DNA of 64,000 nt from Azorinus chamasolen (taxonomy: Eukaryota; Mollusca; Bivalvia; Cardiida; Solecurtidae), in NCBI GenBank assembly GCA_963576725.1, contig OY755243.1, positions 77,231,349 through 77,295,348 on the forward strand, given 5' to 3'. The notes below the pieces were generated by a model. That model had not been told where the DNA came from. It saw only the letters and a program-made list of their open reading frames with translations, and made no database searches. Numbering within the stretch: the first letter of the stretch is position 1; each line of letters opens with the position of its first letter. The position numbers were made by a program, and so were the translations under genes. This document shows, piece by piece, positions 29,016 to 39,862 of the stretch.

Positions 29016-29196
29016 AGCTACAGATAAGGATGTGTTCCCAAATACTAAAATCATCATTTCTCCACCAAACCCTATACTGTGACCACTCTTTAGAATCGTC
29101 TCTTTGAGACGATTCTAAAGAGTGGTCGCAGTATAGGGTTTGGTGGAGAAATAAAGGAGCTATTCTTGAAACTTACGCATCTTATCTGGACTTCTG
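29016..29196. mobile_element. H-type hairpin MITE
   Basis: Arms TCTCCACCAAACCCTATACT and partner, apex GTCTCTTTGAGACGA, one mismatch (GGTCGC for GGTCAC). Confidence 0.78.
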
Positions 29197-29386
29197 TTTA
29201 CTCTCTCAACACTATGGACCAATTCTTGATGACCTATGCACACAGTTTGAGTCCAGATAACTCGATATCTGATCAGGATATTCAAACTGATTGATTCTCT
29301 GATGCTGTTTTGGAATGAAATGGAAGAAAGTATACTTTTAGGATTTAAGCAGAATACAAGTTTTGTAGACAAAATTTGCTGAGGAT

Positions 29387-29635
29387 TTAACCCTTTCCCT
29401 CATATAAACATTTTTTCATGCATTTACAAACGGAGTAGCCCAGGTCAGAAGACTCCTTTAGGAGCTGTCTGATTAGGGCCTGCTCAGTTTACCTATGAAA
29501 TTATAATAGACCTGATTTTACAGTTTCTTGTCTTTCTACTAATACCAAACATATGCCATTCTAAAACATAAGTGAATAAATGTTCATGATGTCATTATTG
29601 CTTACATGAACATTCAACTGGGAAAGTGGTGGAGA
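29387..29635. mobile_element. T1 MITE
   Basis: TTAACCCTTTCCCTCATATA at the left, apex GACTCCTTTAGGAGCT. The right end is decayed after GGGAAAGTGG. Confidence 0.66.
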
Positions 29636-29754
29636 ATTTAAACTCTATAAATTTAAACTATGTCATAAGAAAAAAGGGGATTTAAACAGTGCAAATATGT
29701 ATATATCAAGATTGGCTTCCAAGATGCATCTGATTTTAGGGTTCAATAAGACAA

Positions 29755-30010
29755 TAACCCAGTCCTTCATATAAACGCCTTTTCACGCATTTGCAAACAG
29801 AGTAGACGCAGATCAGGTGACTCCTATAGGAGTCATCTGATCAGTGTCTGCTCTGTATGCTTTTGATATGATATACATGTAGAGCTAATTCTATAGCTTT
29901 TGTCATAGAGAAAACATTTGTCTGAAAAGTTTACTTTAAAAAAAATTGAGCTAATAAATATTCATGATGTCATTATTTCTTACATGAATACTGAACAAGG
30001 AAAGGGTTAT
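29755..30010. mobile_element. T1 MITE
   Basis: Left end lacks TTAA (CCAGTCCTTCATATAAACGC); right end GGAAAGGGTTAT. Apex TGACTCCTATAGGAGTCA, again a compensated palindrome. Confidence 0.7.
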
Positions 30011-30626
30011 ATGTTACTCAGCTGTCCCTTACCTTTGGTGCAGTTGTGATGCGATGATTCAGTGTTTTTTATACATAGAGGTTATTAGGCTATGTTCCCA
30101 ATGGCAAAAAGTGTTGGATTTTTCCCAATTTTGATTGAAAATTTCCCATTTCAGAGGTAAAAGTGTTTAACCAGCACATTCAGTCAGGCCAAAACTTCTA
30201 AAATTAATAAACAAACAGCAGACCTAGATCAGACAGCTCCTACACCTAAATGTAAGATACGACATATCAAACAAAAATACTTGGATGTCCGAATAATTTC
30301 GGTTCGAATATTCAGATGGTGAATTTCGTATTCATTGCTATCCCTAGTTAATACATGTAGGCTTTAGTTGTTCTGGACTTTAGATTTCTAGCCAGTGAAA
30401 GTTAGGTAGCTAATAGCTTCAGGATATAAGAATTTTAGTTCCATAATACATGATATTGCTGATATTTCCATTGACACACGCTAAACTTTGATCATATATA
30501 CATGTATACAGTTTCAAATGAATCTTACCTCTGCTTTAAGTAGCTGATGAGGTTTATCAGCCAAGGATCTACTGGGTGCTGAAGAAATCACTTTGAACCT
30601 TGGATTAACTGTCTTATCTTGCCACT

Positions 30627-30834
30627 TTAACCCTTTACACCTTTTACGCCTATGCAATCAGAGTAGACCCAGATCATATGGCTCCTGTAGAAGCCTTCTG
30701 ATCAGGGTCTGGTCTGTGTGTTTATGTAATAATACAGATCTGATTCTAAACTTTATGACATGGATAAAAAATCCCGTGTTCACATGCCATTATAAAAAAA
30801 AAATCATCTGATACTTTTTTACATTAATATTTAA
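30627..30834. mobile_element. T1 MITE sharing a TTAA with the next element
   Basis: TTAACCCTTTACACC at the left. Its right TTAA (30831-30834) is also the left TTAA of the T4 chimera that follows. Confidence 0.62.
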
Positions 30835-31034
30835 CCCTTTCCTCCATGAAAACGCCTTTCTACGCCTGTAAAAAAGTCACTTTTTGAAACCATTGTGGTA
30901 AATAGAGCATTTGCTCCTAAAGAGCAAATGCTCTATTTATCACAATGGTTTCAGAACTACAAAATAATGCTCCTTTTTGGTAGATTTATTCAAAGTGGTT
31001 GGATCTAAAACTAGCCCATGGAGGAATGGGTTAA
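30831..31034. mobile_element. T4 MITE with a T1-like left end
   Basis: The left end reads TTAACCCTTTCCTCCATGAA then ACGCCTTTCTACGCCT, as in T1, while the hairpin (AGCATTTGCTCCTAAAGAGC) and right end (GGAATGGGTTAA) are T4. Confidence 0.72.
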
Positions 31035-31068
31035 GGAGCAAAGGGTTCAAGTAATTTTGAATTCCCTT

Positions 31069-31206
31069 GACATGGTCATCTATACACATGAATGGTTTAA
31101 TAATTAATATTGATGACATGGTCATCTATACACATGAATGGTTTAATAATTAATATTGATGACATGGTCATCTATACACATGAATGATTTAATAATTAAT
31201 ATTGAT
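31069..31206. repeat. Tandem repeat, three 46-base units
   Basis: The unit starts GACATGGTCATCTATACACA. Units at 31069, 31115 and 31161. The third differs by one base (GAATGATTTAA). Confidence 0.9.
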
Positions 31207-31608
31207 TGAATTAACATGTAATACATAAATACTTGAACTGCTCTGATCTAATATTTCGACCACTAAGGGCCTTTTTCAAAGATTATCATGTCAAAATACA
31301 CGTCACATTTTTGTTACATGCATTCAGCCATAAAATCAAAGAGAATAATCTTCATTGTGAATTAACATGGTCAATGATGGGCCCAATATTCATTGAATGT
31401 TTCCACATAGATATTAGAATTTTCTGTTTTATAACTGATATTAATTGATTCAAAATAAACCTTTTACAATGCTCAAAGTCTGCTCAGCTTGCTTATGAAA
31501 TGATAGTTTCAGTTGTGATTTAAAGTTTTAATGTTCATAATGCTATAATATAAATTCAGCTAATTAAAAATTCATAAAGTCATTCTCACTTATTGGCATA
31601 TCAGGTAA

Positions 31609-31845
31609 TAGATTAATTCTGTTGGTTGGTTGGGTGTGTTGATTAACGACCGTTTTTACAAACCATGGGCTTATTGGACGCCCCAAATAGAGGGGAGCAG
31701 ATGCAGAGAAACGGGGGCGCGATGCCCTACTCTTATTATCGATAGAGTTTGAAACTTTCCCTGATTCTTTTAGATGCCCAGTGTAAAGCACTGGTACATC
31801 GGACCTCAGTTTATAAAGTCTCAATCTGAAGGACTTGGTCATTAT
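31609..31845. repeat. Probable dispersed repeat
   Basis: A GC-richer island (GGGGCGCGATGCCC) followed by CATCGGACCTCAGTTTATAA and AGTCTCAATCTGAAGGACTT, which resembles the tail of repeats I know from mollusc genomes. There is no second copy in the window to confirm it. Confidence 0.3.
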
Positions 31846-31887
31846 CTACATCTACAGTTTATTTCTTCCATCCTAAAAACACTTATT

Positions 31888-32137
31888 TTAACCCTTTACT
31901 CCATGAATATTCATGTAAGAAATGATGACATCATGAGTTATTCATTAGATTAATTTTTAAAATGGTATATTAACACATGAAATTTTTGCTTAAGTAGAAA
32001 CTGTAGAATCAGACCTATATTATTCCATAAGTAAACAGAGCAGACCCTGATCAGAAGGCTCCTATAGAAGCCGTCTGATCTGGGTCTACTCAGTTTGCAA
32101 AGGCGTAGAAAGGCGTATTTATGGAGGAAAGGGTTAA
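31888..32137. mobile_element. T1 MITE, inverted, complete
   Basis: TTAACCCTTTACTCCATGAA to GGAGGAAAGGGTTAA with TTAA at both ends. Apex GGCTCCTATAGAAGCC. Confidence 0.8.
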
Positions 32138-32213
32138 GTAATATATATGTACGTATATTAGAATCTAATTTATTCCATTTCACTGCCAATTTGCATCTCT
32201 GTGCACACTCGCA

Positions 32214-32470
32214 TTAACCCTTTCCTTCATATAAATGCATTTTCACGCCTTTGCAAACAGAGTAGACCTAGATCAGATGGCTTCTGTAGGAGACATCTCA
32301 TCAGGGTCTGCTTTGTTTGCTTACAAAATTATAATAGATTTGACTTTACAGCTTCTACTAAAACCAAACACTCCTGTGTACATATATGATATGCCATTTT
32401 AAAACTTCAGCTAATACATATTCATGATGTCATTATTTCTTACATGAATATTCAACAGGGAAAGGGTTAA
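32214..32470. mobile_element. T1 MITE, complete
   Basis: TTAACCCTTTCCTTCATATA to CAGGGAAAGGGTTAA with TTAA at both ends. It faces the previous T1 copy, so both form a larger inverted repeat. Confidence 0.8.
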
Positions 32471-32572
32471 CCCTTTACTCTGTAAATTTGCCTTAAACAT
32501 TTAACATCTTTGTAACATTCTATAAAACAATGTAGGAATAAAAACCCAAGTAATTGTCATCTTTAACCCTTT

Positions 32573-32770
32573 GCTGTATGAATATTCATGTAAGAAATGA
32601 TGACATCATGAATATTAACTTAGATTCATTTTTATAATGGCATATGAGACACAGGACATTTTGGCCCAGGCAGAAACTGTAGAATCTGATCTATATTATG
32701 CCATAAGCAAATAGAGTAGACCCTTATCAGAAGGCTCCTATAGGAGCCGTCTGGTCTGGGTCTACTATTA
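32573..32770. mobile_element. T1 MITE, inverted, right end missing
   Basis: TTAACCCTTTGCTGTATGAA at the left, apex GGCTCCTATAGGAGCC. Stops after GGTCTGGGTCTACTA. Confidence 0.68.
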
Positions 32771-33182
32771 TTAAAAACACAGTTTCTGCTGGGATCATTT
32801 TATATAGTTCGGACAAATTGACCAGGACCCTCATCTACTTAATTTGCATAAATCAAAATTTGTAACATTTCTATTTTTATCATTGGCATTGCACGGGTTT
32901 ATCCTCGGCATGTGTCCCGGTGCGTAGACACAATCGTGATTGTATGGTTTACATATGCACCAGTTATTGCTCTCCCATAATTTCAATGAGAAAAGACTTG
33001 GCAATTTACTGGCGGAGTTTTATTTATACAGGGCCATCTCTCTCATTATGTAGTCTGCATATTGGTCAGGGTCCAGGTCAAATTTTCCGAGCTAAACCAT
33101 TCTTTTCATACTATATTTGTGGTTAGCTTTGATGGTGATATATTCACACTTCTCTGAACTGAGCACTCAAAAGACATATAAA
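32771..33182. other. No recognised feature
   Basis: A unique-looking stretch with a slightly GC-richer centre (32890-32940). I find no gene, repeat or hairpin I can support. Confidence 0.4.
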
Positions 33183-33327
33183 GACTTGTGCACAGCATAG
33201 ATCCAGATCAGACAGCTCCAATAGGAGTTATCTGATCAGGATCTGCTCTGTTTGATTAAATAATGTTATAGATCTGGTTCTGCAGTTTCTGCCATGACAA
33301 AAATTCATGTGCATTACTAAAATTGTC

Positions 33328-33532
33328 TTAACCCATTCCCTCATATTGATGCCTCTATAAAAGTCATTTTTGAAACCATTGCAATAAATAGAACATTTGC
33401 TTCTATGGAGCAAATGCTCTATCGCAATGGTTTCAAAACAATATGAATCTAAAAAAAATCCTTTTTCCTAGTACATGTAGATTTATTCAAAAGAGGTTGG
33501 GTGTAAAAATAGCATCTGAAGGAATGGGCTAA
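33328..33532. mobile_element. T4 MITE, inverted relative to 18701
   Basis: TTAACCCATTCCCTCATATT to AAGGAATGGGCTAA. The apex is reduced (TTGCTTCTATGGAGCAA). Confidence 0.75.
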
Positions 33533-34121
33533 TTATTATTAATGAAATCAGAAACTTACATGACTATTCATGAAGTAAAGATTCAACCCCCCCCCTACCC
33601 CCACCCCCAATTGTTTTTTGAGTGGTCAGTGTAAAGAGGTTCTACTGTATTTGATAGTCGAGATGAGTATGTGAGAATTGTTACAGTCATCTGACATCAT
33701 ATCCTCAGGCTAGACACTCTTAAACATATTTCTTGGTTCCCAGCTTATATCATTCTGATAGAAGCTGAGAACCAAACGAACATGGTTGAGAATATTCCTT
33801 AGTTCTAAGTCTGAGAAATTGTTGAATTCAAGCCCAGTGGTTTGATTGTGAGACATAAAGCATTCAGTGTTTTGAATGATTGTTTGTAGTTGTCTGTTAC
33901 TTTATTAATGTGTGATTTTATATTATTATGTAACATGCCTTTAATAAGTGAAACAAACTGAAAACATTTGAGTTTGTTTTGATTTATCTTCTGACAGATT
34001 TTCCATATCCAACTAGCAAAACAAGGTCTTTGTAAAGAAAGTATCCAGACTTTTCTTGCTCGTTTTCAAAAAGTGATAAATATTTTTTTTTTAAATCATT
34101 TTACTATTTTTAGCTTGCCTG

Positions 34122-35107
34122 TTTTTAGCTCACCAGAGCACTTTTGTGCTCAGGGTGAGCTTTTGTGATCGCTTGATGTCCGTCGTCCGTCGTCGTCCGT
34201 CATCGGGCGTCAACAATTTGAACCTTTAAAAATCTTCTCCTCTGAATCTACAGGGTTCTCAGCTTTCATCTTTGGTACATAGCATCATCTTTAGGTCCTC
34301 CACAAAAGTTATATAAATTTTGCCCCTAGGGTCAAAATTGGCCCCGCCCCAGGGGTGCCTTGTTTTCTATTGAAATATATAGTAAAACTTTGAAAATCTT
34401 CTCCTCTGAATCTACAGGGTTCTCAGCTTTCATATTTAGCACATAGCATCATGTTCAGGTCCTCTACAAAAGTTATATAAATTATGCCCCTGGGGTCAAA
34501 ATTGGCCCCGCCCCAGGGGTAGACAGTTTTGAATAGAAACATATAGTGAAAACTTTGAAAATCTTCTCCTCTGAATTTACAGGGTTCTCAGCTTTCATAT
34601 TTGGTACATAGCATCATGTTCAGGTCCTCTACAAAAGTTATATAAATGATGGCACTGGGGTCAAAATTGGCCCCGCCCCAGGGGTAGCCAGATTTCAATA
34701 GAAACATATAGTGACAACTTTGAAAATCTTCTCCTCTGAATCTACAGCGTTCTCAGCTTTCATATTTGGCACATAGCATCATGTTCAGGTCCTCTACAAA
34801 AGTTTTATAAATTATGGCCCTGGGGTCAAAATTGGCCCGCCCCAGGGGTAGCCAGATTTCAATAGAAACATATAGTGACAACTTTGAAAATCTTTTCTTC
34901 TGAATCTACAGGGTTCTCAGCTTTCATATTTGGCACATAGCATCATGTTCAGGTCCTCTACAAAAGTTGTATAAATTATGCCCCTTGGATCAAAATTGGC
35001 CCACACCAGGGGTGGCTAGTTTTCTCTAGAAACATATAGTGAAAACTTTGAACATCTCCTCTGATTGCCTGGTGAGCGATGTCAGGGCCATTCTGGCCCT
35101 CTTGTTT
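34122..35107. repeat. Dispersed repeat with five to six tandem units of about 165 bases
   Basis: Starts TTTTTAGCTCACCAGAGCAC and ends GGCCATTCTGGCCCTCTTGT. The inner unit begins near AAAATCTTCTCCTCTGAATC and includes GGCCCCGCCCCAGGGG. Units start at about 34228, 34393, 34559, 34725 and 34885, with a partial last one. Related pieces are at 4790-5215 and 6170-6573. A further TTTTTAGCTTGCCTG just before (34107) looks like the start of a second element cut short. Confidence 0.75.
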
Positions 35108-35138
35108 GTGTTGTTGTTTTGGGTTTTTTTTAAAAAAA

Positions 35139-35660
35139 AAAAAAGTAACTCTGGCTGAGGTGTTGTCGTTATCATTCTAGTAGGGAAACTTTAATGTTGG
35201 CTATTACTACTTTATTATTCATGCAAAACTTATGAAACTTCACATACTTGTTCACCGTCACAAAGGCTACAATCTGACCAAGGGTCATAAGTCTGTAAGA
35301 CCATTTTATTTTTACAAAATTATGCCCCTTTATAGGAAATAAAAATGTAAGATGTCCGTCATTTTGAAACTGTTACCAGCAAAGCTGTCATATTTCATAT
35401 ACATAAATCCTTTGTAGCAAGGCCTTTCCATCAATGTTTTGTATTTTATTTGACTTGTTACCTTAACATTTGACCTAATTTTAAAACTCTAAGAAAAAAA
35501 CTTTAATATTGGTTATTGTTTTAAACACACACTTGTTCCCCGTCACAAGGGCTGCACTCTGATCAAGGGTCACATTTCTGTAAGGTTTTATTCACAAACT
35601 TATCCCCATTTATGGACCCAATCGAACAGACAAGCGTTGGCATTCGCATGCTCTCTTGTT
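35139..35660. repeat. Dispersed repeat, GACAAGCGTTGGCA end
   Basis: Contains two diverged blocks around AACTTTAATGTTGGCTATTA and CTTTAATATTGGTTATTGTT. Ends CAGACAAGCGTTGGCATTCG then CTCTCTTGTT. Same end as at 21003-21184. Confidence 0.5.
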
Positions 35661-35893
35661 CAAAATACTCTCCATCAACATCTATACACTGGTCAACTGT
35701 TAAAGTCTAGATCTTATGTTAACCCTTTCCATGTTCTTCATTTATTCCAAATTGCATTACCTACTGAATGTCCATGGACAAAATAGTTATAACGAAATAT
35801 GGGAGGTGGAACATTGTAGCCATTTTAGACGGTAAAGAAACGGATCTATCAAATTCCTTTTTAACTATACTGACCCAAACTGCCAACACACAT

Positions 35894-36145
35894 TTAACTC
35901 TTTCACTGTTCTATGTTTAATCCAAATTTCAATACATCTACTGAATATTCGTGGGCAAAATAGTTATAATGAGATATGGAAGGTGGTGCATTGTAGCCAT
36001 TTTGGAAAGTAAAGAAACAGTTCTATCAAATTCCATTAGCAAACAGAGCAGACCCTGATCAGACGGCTCCTAGAGGAACCGTCTGATCTGGGTCTACTCT
36101 GTTTGCAGATCCGTGAAAACACGTTTATATGAGGGAAAGGGTTAA
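35894..36145. mobile_element. T2 MITE, inverted, complete
   Basis: TTAACTCTTTCACTGTTC to GAGGGAAAGGGTTAA. Apex GGCTCCTAGAGGAACC. A left-half fragment of another T2 lies at 35719-35868. Confidence 0.78.
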
Positions 36146-36289
36146 ATTTGATTTTCAATTTTCAAAATTATTTCTGAATGAAAACGTACACAATTTGGTA
36201 TCATGGTAGAAGTTTATTTTGTCAGTATAATCATGTTTTAAAGCAGTGCCCGGTACCAAAGGTTCCCTTGGAAATTAAATGTTACAATA

Positions 36290-37794
36290 CAGTGACTGGG
36301 GTATAAATTAAAAGTTCGAAACAAATCTTACCTTCAATCAATATCGAGTGTGACCACCTCTTGCGTTATTACCGTTTCGCATCTGCGTCTCATTGAACGA
36401 GTATATCGGCGTATGAGGTGTACTGGAATGTTGTTCCGTTCTCGTATGGCGTTTTCCAGTTCATTTAACGTCTGGTTGACAGTGATGTTGACGAATACGT
36501 ATTTCAAGTTCATCACAAATGTGTTCAATTGGTGATAAATCAGGGGATAGCGCTGGTCACTTCATCACACCAACAGTATGCGGTTGAAGAAACTGCACGG
36601 CAGCCCGAGCTACACGAGGTCTGGCGTTATTTTGTTGGAACACCCCGTGGCCGGCATTGTTATTGATATATGGAACAACAACTGGGTGTAAACTATCATT
36701 AATGTAATATAGAGCATTAAGAGTACATGTACCTCTAATGAACACCAGTCCTAATTTACTGTTTTGCTGAATACCGGCCCATGCCATAACGCCTCGCAGA
36801 AACCTGTTAACCCCTACAACGCAAGCTAACGTTCTCCTGTACGTCGATAAAGTCGCATGTACACGCCCATCTTGTCTATTATGGGTAAAGCAAGACCCGT
36901 CGGTGAATAGCACTTCACTCCACTGTCCAGCTCAGAGCTGCCCATTGTCTGTGCTGCTAGCACCACTGTAGTCGGGCCTGACGATGTCTAGTTGTAAGTA
37001 CTGGACCAAGGTAGGGGCGTCTTGGTTTTATGTCCCGTTCACACAGCCTGATTACAGTTTGTGCACTTATTGGGCGGTTGTGGGGTCCAATTGTTATGGC
37101 TGCAGTCCTGGTGGCAGAAGGTGGCCAGTCTAAAATGTCGCACGGATCAGAATGTCTTGTCTTGCTGTTGAACATTACTCTCCCTCTGTGGCGACGAGGT
37201 AAACCAGTAACACTACCTGCAACATTACAAATACGTACGGTTCGACGGACAAACAAGCAAACAAAGACAGACATACCAAAACAATACGGCAACAGATCTT
37301 CGATCTCGGGGCATAAAAAGCAAGTTAACATATTTAGTTGCCATGAGATTTGTAATATTAGCTCATCTGAGGAATGCACTTCGGCCAAACCGGTGTTAAG
37401 CGTGGAGGTAGTCAAAACAATGTCTTCAAAAGAAATGTTTGTTCAAATTAGAGTAACTTTTCAACTCGGTGTGGTTCGGCTCTTGATCCTGGTCTAAAAT
37501 GTTTTTAAAGGTCTAAAACAATTGCACCCGCACAAAAATAAATTTAAATCGATAATAACTACGATATAGAAAGTAGTATATTCTATTATGTTCTGTTATA
37601 TCAATTTGGCGTTCTAAAAGGTAAAATATTTTAATTCATTTATTAGAGAAATCTTAATTAAAGCCACTTTACCTGTTTGCTGATATTTCTGCCATAATCT
37701 TGCTACAGTGGTATGGGAACTGCAATATGCGAGCCATCCGTATATGTGACACCTTGGAGAAGTCGAGTCAACCTTCAACACTCAAGCGTGGCAT
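36290..37794 (-). pseudogene. Tc1-like transposase relic, probably once spliced
   Basis: On the minus strand, in order: ATG at 37792-37794 (MPRL), a helix-turn-helix part with HTTVARLWQKYQQT ending at 37673, then a GT...AG interval 37672-37217, then GSVTGLPRRHRGRV, IGPHNRPISAQTV and TTRHRQARLQWC to 36957. The catalytic part follows in other frames (LFTDGSCFTHNRQDGR, GVMAWAGI, FQQNNARPR) and the C-terminal TLNELENAI with LIRRYTRSMRRRCE ends at 36334. This is the order and spelling of Tc1-family DDE transposases. Frameshifts and stops break it at least three times, and the second catalytic Asp (family FQQDNARPH) is Asn. It is inactive. The left terminus may be near CAGTGACTGGGG at 36290; the matching right terminus is not clear. 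Confidence 0.8.
37217..37672 (-). other. Putative intron within the transposase relic
   Basis: On the minus strand, exon 1 ends CAGCAAACAG before GTAAAG; exon 2 starts after TAATGTTGCAG. Joining them restores QQT-G-SVTGL in phase 1, as expected for the continuous protein. An insertion or deletion could mimic this, but the splice signals are good. Confidence 0.5.
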
Positions 37795-37799
37795 CTGTA

Positions 37800-38329
37800 T
37801 TTTATAATTTCTGTTGCGAAAATCATTATTTTTAAAAGAATAATATCATATATAGTCCAGACAAATTCACCTGACGTTAGTGACCTCTATCAGCATAATT
37901 TCACACTTCGCTGCATTTATAAATATAAGCTTCGGGACACTTCAAAATCGTACGATGTGGCATGTGATGGCATGTGGTAAAAGATAGTGAGGATATCGTG
38001 TCACCCGTGCATTTTATTTTGTAACTCGTCGCTGGCGACTATTGATTTGTAAGGCGTCATCTCAGTTTAACTGATTCATGCATAAAGGTCAACGTCAATT
38101 TAATCGGTATCAGATCCGAGCTCCACGTGTCGCATCCATTCTTATTTCCGGCCGATAGGCACGTGGCGGGTCGTGCAAATTTCGATTTTTATAGCATTGA
38201 AAGGTAAGCGGTGGCAATAAAGTCGAATATACTTAACTAAAAGTGTACAAACATTTACCGTAAATAAAAAAAGAGAAAAATTTAATGTGCGTTGGCAGTT
38301 TGGGCCAGTATATTTTTAGCTTTTATAAT
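37800..38329. other. No recognised feature
   Basis: Non-coding sequence with several CpG-containing words (38100-38170). No gene or repeat family identified. Confidence 0.4.
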
Positions 38330-38523
38330 TTTGTAGTTTTGAAACCATTGTGATAAATAGAGCATTTTCTCCTACAGAAGCTGTAGAATCAATATTTATA
38401 TTACATATATCATAAACAAACAGAGCAGACCCTGATCAGACAGCTCCTATTGAAGCCATCTGGTGTGGGTCTATTCTGTTTGCAAAGGCGTGAATATGCA
38501 TATTTATTGGGAAAAGGGTTAAT
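38330..38523. mobile_element. T4/T1 chimeric MITE
   Basis: Left part T4 (GTAGTTTTGAAACCATTGTG, AATAGAGCATTTTCTCCTAC), then from about 38378 T1 (AGAAGCTGTAGAATCAATAT) through to GGGAAAAGGGTTAA. The switch falls in the CTCCTA apex of the T4 hairpin. Confidence 0.65.
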
Positions 38524-38553
38524 CTTTTCTGCCACAGCACTAGAAAAGGTGTC

Positions 38554-38568
38554 GGGGGGGGGGGGGGG
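38554..38568. repeat. G homopolymer, 15 bases
   Basis: A run of 15 G. It lies 107 bases before a T5 MITE; a long C run lies 29 bases beyond that MITE. Confidence 0.85.
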
Positions 38569-38674
38569 TATTCAACTAGTGCGGACCAAACCAACCACTT
38601 GCTATAATAGAGGAAAATGAATATGGTCTACCCTAATCAAGTTGATAGGTCAGGTGTGGATCCAGGATTTCAGA

Positions 38675-38924
38675 TTAACCTTTCGCTTGCTCTTCACGTC
38701 AATATACCTACCTGTAAATAGTGAAGACCCAGATGAGACAGCTCCTGCAGGAGCTGTCTCATCAGGGTCTGCACTATTTACAAGTTGATTGTGCAACCAG
38801 TGCACTCCACAGCAGTGATTGCACAGCGAAATACTTGTACACAGTGAAGGTATATGTAATTATACAACAGTGCATGGGTAAAGAAGGAGAGATGTATTTT
38901 AAAGTTCAGCAAGCGAAGGGTTAA
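38675..38924. mobile_element. T5 MITE, complete
   Basis: TTAACCTTTCGCTTGCTCTT to CAGCAAGCGAAGGGTTAA. Hairpin with AGCTCCTGCAGGAGCT. Near identical to 28149-28372 and to the reverse of 61612-61863, so the family is young. Confidence 0.85.
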
Positions 38925-38952
38925 GGGGTGGGGCGTATATTTTTTCGGACCT

Positions 38953-38981
<29 letters not shown>
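38953..38981. repeat. C homopolymer, 29 bases, then CA repeat
   Basis: A run of 29 C followed by AACACACACACC. Length may be affected by sequencing. Confidence 0.8.
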
Positions 38982-38983
<2 letters not shown>

Positions 38984-39155
38984 CACACACACCTTCTTAA
39001 TCCGCACCTGTAGGTTGTAACGCAGGAAACGAGTGTACTGGCATTTGCAAACCGTGTTTACCCAGATCAGGTCAGAGCAGGGTTCGCACTATTTGTCATT
39101 CAACATCCTCTTGCATATTACACTTTTCCATAGCCAATGAACTTCAACTATAACT

Positions 39156-39392
39156 TTAACCCTTTCATTCATATAAACACTTTTACAAAACACTCATTTA
39201 CAGAGTAGACCCAGATCAGACGGCTCCTATAGGAGCCATCTGACCAGGGTCTGCTGTTTGCTAATGGAATATGATAGTTCTGTTTCTTTACTATCTAAAA
39301 TGGCTATAATGTCTTCCTTCCATATTTGATTTTAACTATTTTGTCCATAAATATTTAGTAGGTATTGAAATTTGAAATAAACACAACCCATT
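39156..39392. mobile_element. T2 MITE abutting another T2
   Basis: TTAACCCTTTCATTCATATA at the left, apex GGCTCCTATAGGAGCC. The right end is replaced by the next, inverted T2 (CAACCCATTCCCTGTTCTAT, to 39531), which is interrupted by the SINE. Confidence 0.68.
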
Positions 39393-39531
39393 CCCTGTTC
39401 TATATTTATTCAAAATTCAATACCTACTGAATATTCATGGACAGACTATTCATAAAGATACATGGTAGGTGAAACATTGTAGCCATATTAGAAAGTAAAA
39501 AAACAGATCTTTCAAATTCCACCGGCCACAT

Positions 39532-39828
39532 GGCTCAGTGGTAGAGCGTCCGCCTGTGGTACAGAAGGTTGTCTGTTCAATCCCTGGCCGCGACAGACCA
39601 AAAGTCGTTAAAAGTTGGTAGCTCCCTTGTCTACGCACGACATTAAAAGGGTAGTTCTAGGACTGGTCGGCCCGGTGTCAGGATAATGTGACTGGGTGGG
39701 GTGCCCTTGCCACGTGCCCGCGGCAGGGGCATTCCAGTGAGGCAGCACTATAACTTGTCTCAAGTGGGTGCTGTCTGCAAATAACTGAAATACTGTTGGT
39801 CGGACGTAAAACCCAACTCGCTCACTCA
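39532..39828 (+). mobile_element. tRNA-derived SINE with target duplication
   Basis: The 5' end has an A box (TGGCTCAGTGGTAGAGCG) and B box (GGTTGTCTGTTCAATCCC) in tRNA spacing. The body ends in a CTCACTCACT tail. It is flanked by CTTTCAAATTCCA at 39519-39531 and again at 39829-39841, a 13-base direct repeat made on insertion. The target was an inverted T2 MITE. An active tRNA gene is unlikely because the 3' half of the tRNA fold is replaced. Confidence 0.82.
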
Positions 39829-39862
39829 CTTTCAAATTCCAGATATTTCAGCATTCAAAGAA

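Noticed and set aside
32214..32470. CRISPR-like array from the regularly recurring palindromic repeats
   Set aside because: The repeats are irregularly spaced, inverted in both orientations, flanked by TTAA, and sit in a spliced eukaryotic genome.
37030..37497. 155-codon plus-strand frame
   Set aside because: It overlaps the Tc1-like transposase on the opposite strand, which has clear family motifs. The plus frame has none.
39532..39605. A tRNA gene
   Set aside because: The A and B boxes are present, but the 3' half does not close the acceptor stem, and target duplications flank a longer SINE body.
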